Assembly (NCBI GenBank): GCA_023227825.1
Contig: JALOCJ010000002.1
Location: 186,001 to 250,000, forward strand
Direction of reading: 5' to 3'
Source of the DNA: Candidatus Cloacimonas sp.
Lineage (GTDB): Bacteria > Cloacimonadota > Cloacimonadia > Cloacimonadales > Cloacimonadaceae
DNA: 64,000 nucleotides
The notes beneath the pieces are model-generated. The model was not told the origin of the DNA, did not search any database, and was given only the letters and a program-made list of their open reading frames with translations. Every line of letters starts with the position of its first letter. Position 1 is the first letter of the stretch. This document shows positions 9,238 through 17,446 of the stretch, one piece after another. Both the position numbers and the translations under genes were made by a program.

Positions 9238-10518
9238 TTACTTGGAAAGTTGTTTTATAACTGATTTTCCGGGGAAATAAGCAAGATCATACAATTCTTC
9301 TTCAATGCGCAAAAGCTCATTATATTTTTCTATCCGTTCACTACGGGAAAGAGAACCGGTTTTAATTTGTCCGGTATTTAAAGCAACTGCCAAATCGGCA
9401 ATAAAAGTATCTCCTGTTTCGCCGCTGCGATGGCTTACAACAGTTGTCCAACCGGCTTTATGAGCCATATTTATAGCATCAATGGTCTCGGTAACGGTTC
9501 CGATTTGATTCAGTTTAATCAACACACTATTGGCTATGTTATCTTTAATGCCTTTGGCAATAATTGCAGGATTGGTAACGAAAACATCATCGCCTACAAT
9601 TTGAATTTTATTGCCCAGTTTGGCATTCATTTTTTTCCATCCGCTCCAGTCATTTTCTGCCAAGCCATCTTCAATAGAGCAAATAGGATATTTGGCAATC
9701 ATACTTTCGTAATATTTAATCATAGCGTCGCTGTTAACTTTCTTTCCTTCAAACAAATACTTTCCATCTTTAAAGAAACTGCTGGCAGCAGCATCAATAG
9801 CCAGGTAAATATCTTTACCGGGAATATAACCTGCTGCTTTAATTGCCTCTACAATTACGATAAATGCCTCTTCGTTGGATGCCAGATTGGGAGCAAAACC
9901 ACCTTCATCACCAACGGAAGTTACTAAACCGCGTTTTTTGAGAATTGCTTTAAGAGAATGAAAAACCTCAGCATTCATTTGTAGCGCCTGCTTAAAACTT
10001 TTTGCACCCAAAGGCATAATCATAAATTCTTGAATATCAACATTATTATCGGCATGCGCTCCACCATTGAGAATATTACTCATGGGCACAGGAAGTGTAT
10101 TGGCATTAACACCTCCCAAATAACGATATAAAGGTATATTCAGCTCCATAGCAGAAGCCCTGGCAACAGCCATTGAAACAGCTAAAATAGCATTAGCACC
10201 AAGTTTAGCTTTATTGGGTGTGCCATCCAGATCAATCATCATCTTATCAATGCTACCCTGCATCAGGGAATCCATTCCTAATAACTTATCTCCGATAATA
10301 TTATCAATATTGGCTACTGCCTTTAGAACTCCTTTACCTCCATAGCGTTTTTTATCGTTATCACGAAGTTCTATAGCTTCTCGTTCTCCGGTGGAAGCAC
10401 CGCTGGGAACTGCAGCTCTTACAATAAGATCACTAGCTAATTGAACTTCTGCTTCCACAGTTGGATTTCCCCGTGAATCTAAAATTTCGCGTCCTATAAT
10501 GTAAAGTATGTCAGACAT
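9238..10518 (-). CDS. eno: Enolase (phosphopyruvate hydratase)
   Basis: A 426-residue protein that aligns with enolases along its length: MSDILYIIGREILDSRGNPT at the start, the loop SGASTGEREAIELRD, the substrate region VGDEGGFAPNL, metal ligands in AIDAAAS, SIEDGLAE and VGDDVFVTN, and the enolase signature LIKLNQIGTVTET, followed by SHRSGETGDTFIAD. It converts 2-phosphoglycerate to phosphoenolpyruvate in glycolysis and gluconeogenesis, in the cytoplasm. Length and catalytic residues are normal. TAGGAGGATAAA before the ATG at 10518 fixes the start. It is a single-gene unit with its own terminator downstream. Confidence 0.98.
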   Translation of the reverse strand: MSDILYIIGREILDSRGNPTVEAEVQLASDLIVRAAVPSGASTGEREAIELRDNDKKRYGGKGVLKAVANIDNIIGDKLLGMDSLMQGSIDKMMIDLDGTPNKAKLGANAILAVSMAVARASAMELNIPLYRYLGGVNANTLPVPMSNILNGGAHADNNVDIQEFMIMPLGAKSFKQALQMNAEVFHSLKAILKKRGLVTSVGDEGGFAPNLASNEEAFIVIVEAIKAAGYIPGKDIYLAIDAAASSFFKDGKYLFEGKKVNSDAMIKYYESMIAKYPICSIEDGLAENDWSGWKKMNAKLGNKIQIVGDDVFVTNPAIIAKGIKDNIANSVLIKLNQIGTVTETIDAINMAHKAGWTTVVSHRSGETGDTFIADLAVALNTGQIKTGSLSRSERIEKYNELLRIEEELYDLAYFPGKSVIKQLSK

Positions 10519-11230
10519 TTTATCCTCCTACTAATTTTTTTCCTAGTATAATGAATGAGGTTTTTTGGCAAGGGAAATCTGAAAATGCAGAATAGGTGAC
10601 GACTTATTTCACGCAGATTTCGCAGATTTCGCAGATTTTATTAATAGTTTTTAGTGTCTTTATGAGTCATAAGCACCGTTGAAGCTATCAACCAGGTAAA
10701 AAATCATAAAGGTGCTAATGACTCCTTACTTTCATTGAAGTCAGGAGTCGTCACTGCCGAAATAGCTTTTACGCAGCTTACAAATTTGTTTGGCAGTGAG
10801 GACTCGTGACGACTTATTTCACGCAGATTTCGCAGATTTCGCAGATTTTATTAATAGTATTTAGTGTCTTTATGAGTCACAAGCACTGTTGAAGCTATCA
10901 ACCAGGTAAAAATTATAAAGGTGCTAATGACTCCTTACTTTCATCTCAACCTTCTCAACTATTTTTTCATTTACGATATTCACACCGAGTTTCACATTTC
11001 CACTTATCCACTTTAACCACTTGTAAAATAATTATCTACAGTGCTTGTGTGGCATAGAATATACACAAGCCAGTTTGTGTTGCATAAAACGCTAAATATG
11101 CAACACAAGGACTATATCCTCTTTGTTTATTGCTGGTTATAAAATTATTTCACAATGTTATAAAGAGCTCTGAACATAAACAATCCTGGCATTTTCAATA
11201 TTCATTTTTGCCTGTTCCCCTCTAAATTAC
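10519..11230. repeat. Repeat-filled spacer: 140-bp direct repeat with an inverted-repeat element between the copies
   Basis: A ~140-bp sequence at 10596-10735 recurs at 10806-10944 with only a few differences; both begin GTGACGACTTATTTCACGCA, contain CGCAGATTTCGCAGATTT, and end GACTCCTTACTTTCAT. Between them lies a CAGGAGTCGTCA inverted-repeat element (10741-10809). The rest, 10945-11230, shows no gene; it has a loose repeat of AACACAAG and ACACAAGCC words. No ORF here is supported. Confidence 0.8.
10741..10809. repeat. CAGGAGTCGTCA inverted-repeat element, copy 2
   Basis: The left arm TCAGGAGTCGTCACTGCC (10741-10758) pairs with the right arm GGCAGTGAGGACTCGTGA (10792-10809) at 16 of 18 positions. 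The right arm overlaps the first bases of the second 140-bp direct repeat. Confidence 0.85.
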
Positions 11231-11263
11231 AAAAGGGCTTCTCCGCATGGGAAAAGCCCTTTT
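11231..11263. terminator. Terminator downstream of groEL
   Basis: AAAAGGGCTT (11231-11240) pairs with AAGCCCTTTT (11254-11263), a GC-rich stem with flanking A and T runs. It can act on both strands; on the minus strand it lies 22 bp past the groEL stop. Confidence 0.85.
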
Positions 11264-11285
11264 CTTTATTTTAGACGGGATTATA

Positions 11286-12914
11286 TTAATACATATCACC
11301 CATATTAGGATTGGGCATTGGGGCTGCTGGTTCCGGTTCTTTAATGTCTGTAATAATGCATTCCGTAGTTAACATTAAGCCGGCAATGGAAGAAGCGTTT
11401 TGGACAGCTGAGCGAACAACTTTAGCGGGGTCAATAATTCCAGCTTTGAAGAGGTCTTCAAATTGTCCGTTGAGGGCATTGAATCCTAAATGTATATTGC
11501 GGAAGCCCCTAAGTTTTTCAACAACTACAGCGCCTTCTTCTCCTGCGTTTGCGGCAATTTGATAAGCAGGTTTTTCCAGTGCTTTAGACATAATATCCAC
11601 AGCCATTTTTTCTTCATAGGAAAGGCCTTTTAACTGTTTTATGGCTTTAGCAGCTTGAATCAAAGTAACTCCACCACCGGGAACAATTCCTTCTTCAACT
11701 GCAGCACGGGTAGCATGGAGAGCATCATCTACGCGAGCTTTCTTTTCTTTCATTTCTGTCTCGGTTGCAGCACCGATTCTGAGGACGGCAACTCCGCTGG
11801 AAAGTTTGGCAAGGCGTTCCTGCAATTTTTCTTTATCGTAATCGGAAGTGGTCTCTTCAATCTGAGCTTTAATTTGTTTAATTCTTCCCTCAACTGCTTC
11901 AGGATCGCCAGCTCCTTCACGAATAGTAGTATTTTCTTTTTCCACAATAATCTTTTTAGCGCGTCCTAAATCGCTCATTGTAGCGCTATCAAGTTTCCGA
12001 CCCATTTCTTCGGAAATTAAAGTAGCACCTGTAAGCACGGCAATATCTTCCAGCATAGCTTTTCTGCGATCACCGAAACCGGGTGCTTTAACGGCAACCA
12101 CATTCAGGACACCGCGAAGTTTATTCACTACTAATGTGGCAAGTGCCTCGCCTTCAATATCTTCAGCAATAATAAGCAGGGGACGTCCATTTTGGGATAC
12201 TTCCTGCAGGATAGGGAGCAGTTCTTTGAGAGCTGTTATTTTCTTGTCATATAAAAGGATAAAGGGCTCTTCCAGTTCAGCAATCATCTTTTCCGCATTA
12301 GTAACAAAATAAGGAGAGATATAACCTCTATCAAACTGCATTCCTTCCACTTTTTCCATACCGGTATCAATGGATTTTGCCTCTTCAATATTGATAATTC
12401 CTTCTCTACCAACACTATCCATAGCTTTTGCAATCAGAGCTCCAATTTCAGGATCGTTATTAGCTGAAATAGCGGCAATTTGAGCAATTTCTTCACTGCT
12501 TTTAATTTCCTTGCTGAATTCCCTGATTTTATCCACTACAACTTTGGTTGCCTTTTCCAAACCGCGTTTAAGATACATCGGATTAACGCCGGCTGTTACA
12601 TGTTTCAGACCTTCTTCAATAATTGCCTGAGCTAAAATTGTAGCCGTAGTAGTTCCATCACCAGCTATGTCATGGGTCTTTTCTGCAACTTCTTTACAGA
12701 GTTGAGCGCCCATATTTTCGTATTCATCTTCCAGTTCAATTTCTTTGGCTATGGTCACACCATCATTAGTAATAGTGGGAGAGCCAAATTTCTTGTCTAA
12801 TACAACATATCTACCCTTAGGACCAAGGGTAACTTTAACGGCATCTGCCAGTTTATCCACACCAGTTTTTAAACTTGTGCGGGCGTTATGTCCATACTGC
12901 ATTTGTTTTGCCAT
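11286..12914 (-). CDS. groL: Chaperonin GroEL (Hsp60)
   Basis: A 542-residue GroEL starting MAKQMQYGHNARTSLKTGVD. Typical blocks are all present: VTLGPKGRYVVLDKKFGSP, the ATP-binding GDGTTTATILAQ, the apical-domain stretch DRGYISPYFVTNAEKM, and the C-terminal equatorial part AAVEEGIVPGGGVTLIQAA. It refolds proteins in an ATP-driven double ring. Instead of the usual GGM-rich tail it ends PMPNPNMGDMY. The frame continues five codons upstream, but GGAGG before the ATG at 12914 and the family start favour MAKQ. No groES is adjacent within the window, which is unusual. A sigma-70-like promoter and a CIRCE operator lie just upstream, so HrcA repression and heat induction are expected. Confidence 0.98.
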   Translation of the reverse strand: MAKQMQYGHNARTSLKTGVDKLADAVKVTLGPKGRYVVLDKKFGSPTITNDGVTIAKEIELEDEYENMGAQLCKEVAEKTHDIAGDGTTTATILAQAIIEEGLKHVTAGVNPMYLKRGLEKATKVVVDKIREFSKEIKSSEEIAQIAAISANNDPEIGALIAKAMDSVGREGIINIEEAKSIDTGMEKVEGMQFDRGYISPYFVTNAEKMIAELEEPFILLYDKKITALKELLPILQEVSQNGRPLLIIAEDIEGEALATLVVNKLRGVLNVVAVKAPGFGDRRKAMLEDIAVLTGATLISEEMGRKLDSATMSDLGRAKKIIVEKENTTIREGAGDPEAVEGRIKQIKAQIEETTSDYDKEKLQERLAKLSSGVAVLRIGAATETEMKEKKARVDDALHATRAAVEEGIVPGGGVTLIQAAKAIKQLKGLSYEEKMAVDIMSKALEKPAYQIAANAGEEGAVVVEKLRGFRNIHLGFNALNGQFEDLFKAGIIDPAKVVRSAVQNASSIAGLMLTTECIITDIKEPEPAAPMPNPNMGDMY

Positions 12915-12956
12915 CTTGTTTTCCTCCATAATATTAGTATTTTATTTTTGGTTTTC

Positions 12957-12983
12957 TTAGCAGTCAATACAATTGAGTGCTAA
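12957..12983. promoter_or_regulatory. CIRCE operator (HrcA binding site) of groEL
   Basis: TTAGCAGTC, nine bases, GAGTGCTAA: the CIRCE consensus TTAGCACTC-N9-GAGTGCTAA with a single change in the left arm as read on the plus strand. It sits between the likely -10 box and the groEL ribosome-binding site, the normal position for HrcA repression. Confidence 0.92.
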
Positions 12984-12987
12984 TATT

Positions 12988-13015
12988 ATTATAGCCGAAA
13001 TTCTGTCAAGAGCAA
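12988..13015 (-). promoter_or_regulatory. Likely groEL promoter
   Basis: On the minus strand TTGCTC (13015-13010), 16 bases, then TATAAT (12993-12988), immediately ahead of the CIRCE operator. A TTGACA word overlaps the spacer but is too close to the -10 box to pair with it. Confidence 0.6.
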
Positions 13016-13194
13016 ATTAAAAATTTTTTGTTTTGATGGCATTTATCTTATCCAATTTTTCAGAGTTTTCGGATTGATAATCATAGTTTTATCTACCTCA
13101 TAATTTTCAAGAAATGTTTTAGAAAATGATACCTTGCGCCGGAGATTCCATTTTGTTTACGCGTGTCTACAAATCTGTCAAGTAAAAATTGCTG

Positions 13195-13250
13195 ATATTG
13201 CGATTCAAATCGCAGAATATTATAATAATTTGCGATTTGAATCGCAATAT
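13195..13250. repeat. Perfect 20-bp inverted repeat with self-palindromic arms
   Basis: Arms 13195-13214 and 13231-13250 are exact reverse complements around a 16-bp AT-rich spacer. Each arm is itself nearly palindromic (GCGATTCAAATCGC and GCGATTTGAATCGC). A third related word, GGATTTGAGTCGCAAATT, lies at 13290-13307. It lies between groEL and the end of the TPR gene, with no T run, so it is not a standard terminator; a protein binding site or cruciform is possible. Confidence 0.8.
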
Positions 13251-13311
13251 ATGAGGTTAATGTAGTAATACAAATTGGACAAAGGAAACGGATTTGAGTC
13301 GCAAATTCGGT

Positions 13312-13950
13312 TTATTTTTGGGTTAGCTTCAGCAGTTCCTGATAAAGTTGATTGATTTCCTCTTCAGGAATTACCTGATCATATTCGCTATCTTCAAGTT
13401 CTTCGGTTAAATCAAAAGCGGTTTCTAGAGCCCTCAGGGCATTTTTATAGTCCTTTAGTTCATAGAGGGTTTTAGCATACCAGAGGTAGGCATCATAATG
13501 TTCTTTATTGGTTTCAATTGCCATTTCCAGTGATTTTTTAGCGGCATCATAGTTTCCGCTTTTATAAAGTGCTTCCCCTTTATGCCGCCAGGGGCAGCTC
13601 CACTTTGGTGTTGCTTCGTTTAAAAGGTTATAAATACTTATAGCATCGTCATATTTATCCCTTTCCAGATAAAGATTAGCCAGGGCAAAGCGTTCGCCAG
13701 GTTGCAAATTATCCATATCCGCTTTTGCCAAATCCATCAGCCGTAAGGACTCCAAATTACTGATATAAGCAAGATTTAGTTTTGCCTGCATTCCGCTAGT
13801 ATTTTCTTTATCAATTTGGATGAGATAATTAACTGCCTGCTGATAGGTCTCCAAATTTTGATTTTGTAAGTATAAAGTTACCGGTGATTCCTGGGCGCAA
13901 TAGAGGACAACAATAAGCAATCCCAGCATTATAAAAGTAAACTTTTTCAT
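13312..13950 (-). CDS. Exported TPR-repeat protein
   Basis: A 212-residue protein. MKKFTFIMLGLLIVVLYCAQ is a signal sequence; the Cys at residue 18 suggests a lipoprotein, but Tyr before it is atypical for a lipobox. The rest is TPR-like: NYLIQIDKENTSGMQAKLNL, FALANLYLERDKYDDAISIY, GEALYKSGNYDAAKKSLEMA and YAKTLYELKDYKNALRALET are successive helix pairs. The tail is acidic. It probably works in the periplasm as a protein-binding scaffold; no specific partner is visible. The frame reads ten codons further upstream, but AAGGAAC before the ATG at 13950 favours this start. It follows ppnP by 14 bp and is probably co-transcribed with it. Confidence 0.8.
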   Translation of the reverse strand: MKKFTFIMLGLLIVVLYCAQESPVTLYLQNQNLETYQQAVNYLIQIDKENTSGMQAKLNLAYISNLESLRLMDLAKADMDNLQPGERFALANLYLERDKYDDAISIYNLLNEATPKWSCPWRHKGEALYKSGNYDAAKKSLEMAIETNKEHYDAYLWYAKTLYELKDYKNALRALETAFDLTEELEDSEYDQVIPEEEINQLYQELLKLTQK

Positions 13951-13964
13951 TTTCTTGTTCCTTT

Positions 13965-14246
13965 TTATTCGTAGCGGCAAAGATATGCCGTCTGTTCTTG
14001 CACTTTTATGCGGAATTTTTGCTGTGCAGGAATGGTGAATGTTTCACCGTTAATAAAGTCCTGCCAGTTTTCTTTTTCCGGTAATTGGACAGTTAATTTT
14101 CCTGAAATAACGGTCATTCGTTCAATTGTATTAGTGCCAAATTCAAATTCCCCAATGTCCATTACTCCAACAGTGAAATTGCCGTATTCGTTTTGGAAAG
14201 CGATTGATTTAACCTTTCCGGCAAAATATTCTTTTGTAATTAACAT
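13965..14246 (-). CDS. ppnP: Pyrimidine/purine nucleoside phosphorylase PpnP (YaiE family)
   Basis: A 93-residue cupin-fold protein that matches the E. coli YaiE/PpnP family closely in length and blocks: NEYF-like start (KEYFAGKVKSIAFQNEYGNF), the central EFGTNTIERMTVISGKLTVQ, and the C-terminal QTAYLCRYE. The family phosphorolyses a broad range of purine and pyrimidine nucleosides to free base and ribose-1-phosphate. TAAGGAGACAAAG lies before the ATG at 14246. With the pyrimidine nucleoside phosphorylase at 15.1-16.5 kb it gives the neighbourhood a nucleoside salvage flavour. It is the first gene of a likely two-gene unit with the TPR protein. Confidence 0.92.
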   Translation of the reverse strand: MLITKEYFAGKVKSIAFQNEYGNFTVGVMDIGEFEFGTNTIERMTVISGKLTVQLPEKENWQDFINGETFTIPAQQKFRIKVQEQTAYLCRYE

Positions 14247-14316
14247 CTTTGTCTCCTTAGGAGTTCTTATTTTACAGTGTTATTCTTTTCGGAATGAAAT
14301 TCAGCTGATAAAAAAG

Positions 14317-14391
14317 TGGCTCCGGAAGAGGGGTTCGAACCCCCGACCTAGTGGTTAACAGCCACCCGCTCTACCGCTGAGCTATTCCGGA
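14317..14391 (-). tRNA. tRNA-Asn (anticodon GUU)
   Basis: Read on the minus strand, the acceptor arm TCCGGAA pairs with TTCCGGA, followed by discriminator G and an encoded CCA. The D arm GCTC/GAGC, anticodon arm GGTGG/CCACT with loop CTGTTAA (anticodon GTT) and T arm with TTCGAAC loop are all present. A T-run follows the CCA. Length is 75 including CCA. Confidence 0.96.
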
Positions 14392-14493
14392 ACACTTTTC
14401 AAGAATACCTTTTTTTAAAGGTCGTGATTTTTGTCAATCAGAATTTTTGTGTAGTCGGAGCTTATTAAAGTTCAGGTTTTTTTATACGGAGAA

Positions 14494-14508
14494 ACGACAT
14501 CTTGTCGT
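14494..14508. repeat. ACGACATCC hairpin unit, single copy
   Basis: ACGACATCTTGTCGT, a 6-bp stem with a 3-base loop, is the same word that recurs in the 50-bp tandem array at 28481-28644. It lies in a 374-bp gene-free stretch (with the tRNA) between ppnP and the small membrane protein gene; nothing else is visible there apart from the hairpins at 14575-14626. Confidence 0.7.
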
Positions 14509-14574
14509 TCCACTTGCAACTGAGCTGTTTCTTTATAACGCTCTTTTCATTAACGAAATATATCACCCCATCTA

Positions 14575-14640
14575 GTTGACGGGGACGTCAACCTTCCAGT
14601 GTTTTTGGTTGACCAGGAGGTCAACCTTCCGGAGGAACGA
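14575..14640. repeat. GTTGAC hairpin pair, partly inside the end of a gene
   Basis: GTTGACGGGGACGTCAAC (14575-14592) and GGTTGACCAGGAGGTCAACC (14607-14626) are two hairpins of the family seen at 28502-28618, each followed by CCTTCC. The second supplies the stop codon of the membrane protein gene at 14621-14998. Confidence 0.75.
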
Positions 14641-14998
14641 CCTTTTTTGCTTTAAAGAAAACGCTGGTTACCAGCTCAATAATGAAGCCATATACAATTC
14701 CTAAAGCCCAGGTCAGGAAAAATATTCCCCATTTACCCATACCTGGAACTTGTTGAGCCATAGCACTTAAGGAAAAAGGCAATCCAACAATCAGTCCCAT
14801 TAGTATGCCGTGTAAAAGCCAATTCATTTTCCAAGCACTGATGCCAATAACAAAACCAATTAACACGCGGCTCACAAAAATATTCGCAAGCACTTTCTTC
14901 GCTAAGGGTTCAGGGCTTACTGCTCCTGCTATTAAACAGGCAATAATCCCTAATATTATCCCCGTTAAAACGGCGATGTAAAACCTTTTAGCAGTCAT
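14621..14998 (-). CDS. Small membrane protein, four membrane segments, unknown function
   Basis: A 125-residue hydrophobic protein with about four membrane segments: FYIAVLTGIILGIIACLIAG, a second around SRVLIGFVIGISAWKM, a third around LHGILMGLIVGLPFSL, and a fourth around GIFFLTWALGIVYGFIIELV. AGGAGGTTATT before the ATG at 14998 is a strong ribosome-binding site. I do not recognise the family. Oddly, the last eight residues (KVVPPEG and neighbours) and the stop codon come from an intergenic-type GTTGAC hairpin repeat, suggesting that insertion of the repeat changed the C-terminus. It stands alone between tRNA-Asn and the pyrimidine nucleoside phosphorylase. Confidence 0.7.
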   Translation of the reverse strand: MTAKRFYIAVLTGIILGIIACLIAGAVSPEPLAKKVLANIFVSRVLIGFVIGISAWKMNWLLHGILMGLIVGLPFSLSAMAQQVPGMGKWGIFFLTWALGIVYGFIIELVTSVFFKAKKVVPPEG

Positions 14999-15143
14999 AA
15001 TAACCTCCTATTGATGTGCTACTTATATAATAAAGCAAAAGAAAGAATAAGGCAAATTATTTTTTTGCGGCAGGAAATTATTGTTAGGGTAAGTTCTTTG
15101 CCTTTTAGTTAATATCTAATCTAACTTAGGTTTAGAATAAAAG

Positions 15144-16463
15144 TCACTCTTCCGAAACAGTAATTTCCAGGATGAGGTCTTCCTTTTCTTTTTTGGTAGC
15201 GGCTATTTTATAGGCATTCAAAATCAATTCTGCTGTTTCTTCTGCCTCGTTTTTATTGGCACAATGAATTTCTCCAATTTTATCGCCGCTTTTTATTTCA
15301 TCTCCAATTTTGGGATAGAGCAAAGCACCGGCGCCATAATCAAGAATATCGGTTACTTTTTTTCTGCCTGCTTTAATATGCACTAAGGCATAGCCAATAG
15401 CTCTACAGTCAATTTTATGCACCCAACCGCTTTGTTTAGCAATAATTGGATAAATTACAGGTGAAGAAGCAAAAAGGGAATAGTCCTCTAGCACTTTTGG
15501 TTCTCCGCCTTGAGCAATAATTATTTCCTTAAGTTTTTCCAGTGCTTTCCCCCTGGCAACGGCTGTGTCAATCATCGTTTTTGCCTGTTCAAAGTCCTTT
15601 GCCTTTCCAGTGCTGATGAGCATTTGAGCGGTTAAAACAGTAGTAAGTTCATAAGTATCGGGTAAATAGTTTCCTTTTAAGTATTCAATTGCTTCAATCA
15701 TTTCCAGAGCATTTCCAACCGCATGACCCAAGGGAGAATTCATATTAGAGAAGACCACGGTTACTTTTTGACCGAAGCTTTTTCCTGTTGCCATCAATAA
15801 TTCAGCTAATTCTTTGGCTCTTTTAATATTGGGCATAAAAGCACCGCTGCCTATTTTTAAGTCAATAACCAGATGCTTTGCTCCTTCAGCAATTTTTTTG
15901 CTCATTATGCTGGCAGTTATTAACCCTGGACTTTCCACCGTAGCGGTTACATCTCTTAAAGCATATATTTTTTTATCGGCAGGAACAAGTTCTTCTGATT
16001 GCCCTGCTAAAGCAAAACTATGTTTTTCTACCAATTGCTTAAATTCCTGCAGAGAAAAGGATGTTCTAAACCCTGGAATGGATTCCAGTTTATCTAAAGT
16101 TCCTCCTGTATGTCCTAAACCGCGTCCTGAAATCATTGGCACCATCAGTCCTAAAGAAGCAGCAATAGGAGCCAGCATTAAACTTATTTTATCTCCCACA
16201 CCTCCTGTAGAATGTTTATCAGCAATCGGCAGACACTTCTCAAAACTGATTGTGCCTCCGGAATCAATATAGGTCTTGGTTAATGCTTCTATTTCCTGTT
16301 TATTCAGACCTTGTAAAAAAGAAGCCATTAAAAAAGCGCTCATCTGGTAATCTGCAATATCACCCTTTAAGTAAGCATTTACAAAACAGGATATTTCATC
16401 AGGTGTAAGAGAATAACCATCACGCTTTTTGATCAACAATTCAACAGGATTAAAATTATGCAT
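15144..16463 (-). CDS. Pyrimidine-nucleoside (thymidine) phosphorylase
   Basis: A 439-residue protein of the nucleoside phosphorylase II/anthranilate phosphoribosyltransferase-like fold. It contains the phosphate-binding KHSTGGVGDKISLMLAP, the family signature SGRGLGHTGGTLDKLES, and a C-terminal domain of the PYNP_C type (AIGYALVHIKAGRKK). It splits thymidine, deoxyuridine or uridine with phosphate into the base and a sugar-1-phosphate. deoA and pdp cannot be told apart by eye, so no symbol is given. The open frame runs on upstream across the neighbouring permease gene, but AGGAG before ATG 16463 and the family N-terminus (MHNFNPVELLIKKRDG) set the start. It follows the PhnE-like gene by 11 bp and is probably in one operon with it. 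Confidence 0.94.
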   Translation of the reverse strand: MHNFNPVELLIKKRDGYSLTPDEISCFVNAYLKGDIADYQMSAFLMASFLQGLNKQEIEALTKTYIDSGGTISFEKCLPIADKHSTGGVGDKISLMLAPIAASLGLMVPMISGRGLGHTGGTLDKLESIPGFRTSFSLQEFKQLVEKHSFALAGQSEELVPADKKIYALRDVTATVESPGLITASIMSKKIAEGAKHLVIDLKIGSGAFMPNIKRAKELAELLMATGKSFGQKVTVVFSNMNSPLGHAVGNALEMIEAIEYLKGNYLPDTYELTTVLTAQMLISTGKAKDFEQAKTMIDTAVARGKALEKLKEIIIAQGGEPKVLEDYSLFASSPVIYPIIAKQSGWVHKIDCRAIGYALVHIKAGRKKVTDILDYGAGALLYPKIGDEIKSGDKIGEIHCANKNEAEETAELILNAYKIAATKKEKEDLILEITVSEE

Positions 16464-16474
16464 TATGCAATCTC

Positions 16475-17446
16475 CTAATAGGTAACAAGTTTGGAACGTA
16501 AATAACCGCTTAACATATCCATCACCCATACAATTAAAGCAATCAACCACATTATTAAACCTACATTTCTCCAGGCGAGCATTTGCTGCTGTTGATATAA
16601 TGCCAAACCAATTCCTCCGCCACCTACAAAACCTACTACCGTAGCCATTCTGATATTCATATCCCAGCGATAAATTGTAAAAGCCAAATAGGGTGATAAA
16701 ATTTGTGGTGTAACTCCATAACGCCATACCTGTAAAGTTGAAGCTCCAGTTGCTTTTATAGCTTCTACAGGACCTGGATCAATATTTTCAATCTGTTCAC
16801 TGTATAATTTTATCAGAGCCGCTATGGAATGTATCCATAAAGCTAACATTCCGGCAAAAGGACCAATGCCCACCCAAACACAAAAAATAATTGCCCACAC
16901 AATTGCTTCAATACTTCTGAAGACAGTAGAAATCGTTCTGATGATTATATACAAGATCCTGCCAATAACAGAACTGAACATCAAATTCTTGGCAGCAAAA
17001 AAGGAAAGTACAAAAGCAAAAGGAATAGCAAAAATAGTTGCTAGTAAAGCCAGATATATGGTCTCTACTAAAGCACTCAGCATCGGAACAAGCTCTTTCA
17101 AATTCGGTTTAAATATTCCACTGATAATGGATTTAGTATTAGCTGCTTGAGTAAAAAACGCTACGGGTTTTACATCTACAATTACCCAAGCCATAATGAA
17201 AGTTATAATGATTACTATTGCCAGCTCAATTTTCCACATTGAACCCGTTTCTTCAGAGAAAGTTATTTTTGCCCCTAGGTTATTTTTGCATTGTGATATA
17301 AGAATTGCTATTATTAAGGGACTGATAAATATAATATAGCTACTGGCGGAAATACTGAATACCCGTAATAAAAACCAGCAAATACACGCGCTTATGTATA
17401 ACCAGAGGGCATATTCTATACCCAAAATTTTCATCTTCTTCAGCAT
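16475..17446 (-). CDS. PhnE-like ABC transporter permease
   Basis: A 323-residue inner-membrane protein with about six or seven membrane segments. The BPD_transp_1-type core includes the EAA loop GPVEAIKATGASTLQVWRYG followed by VTPQILSPYLAF, and the ending RMATVVGFVGGGGIGLALYQ is typical of the PhnE family (phosphonate/phosphite import). The odd point is context: no PhnC ATPase or PhnD binding protein lies beside it, and its neighbour is a pyrimidine nucleoside phosphorylase. It may serve another substrate or depend on subunits encoded elsewhere. The start is uncertain: the ATG at 17446 lacks a clear ribosome-binding site, and an ATG at 17434 follows GAAGAAG closely. Confidence 0.8.
   Translation of the reverse strand: MLKKMKILGIEYALWLYISACICWFLLRVFSISASSYIIFISPLIIAILISQCKNNLGAKITFSEETGSMWKIELAIVIIITFIMAWVIVDVKPVAFFTQAANTKSIISGIFKPNLKELVPMLSALVETIYLALLATIFAIPFAFVLSFFAAKNLMFSSVIGRILYIIIRTISTVFRSIEAIVWAIIFCVWVGIGPFAGMLALWIHSIAALIKLYSEQIENIDPGPVEAIKATGASTLQVWRYGVTPQILSPYLAFTIYRWDMNIRMATVVGFVGGGGIGLALYQQQQMLAWRNVGLIMWLIALIVWVMDMLSGYLRSKLVTY

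Noticed and set aside
16464..16727. N-terminal extension of the pyrimidine nucleoside phosphorylase frame
   Set aside because: It lies inside the PhnE-like gene in another frame; the family N-terminus and ribosome-binding site put the start at 16463.
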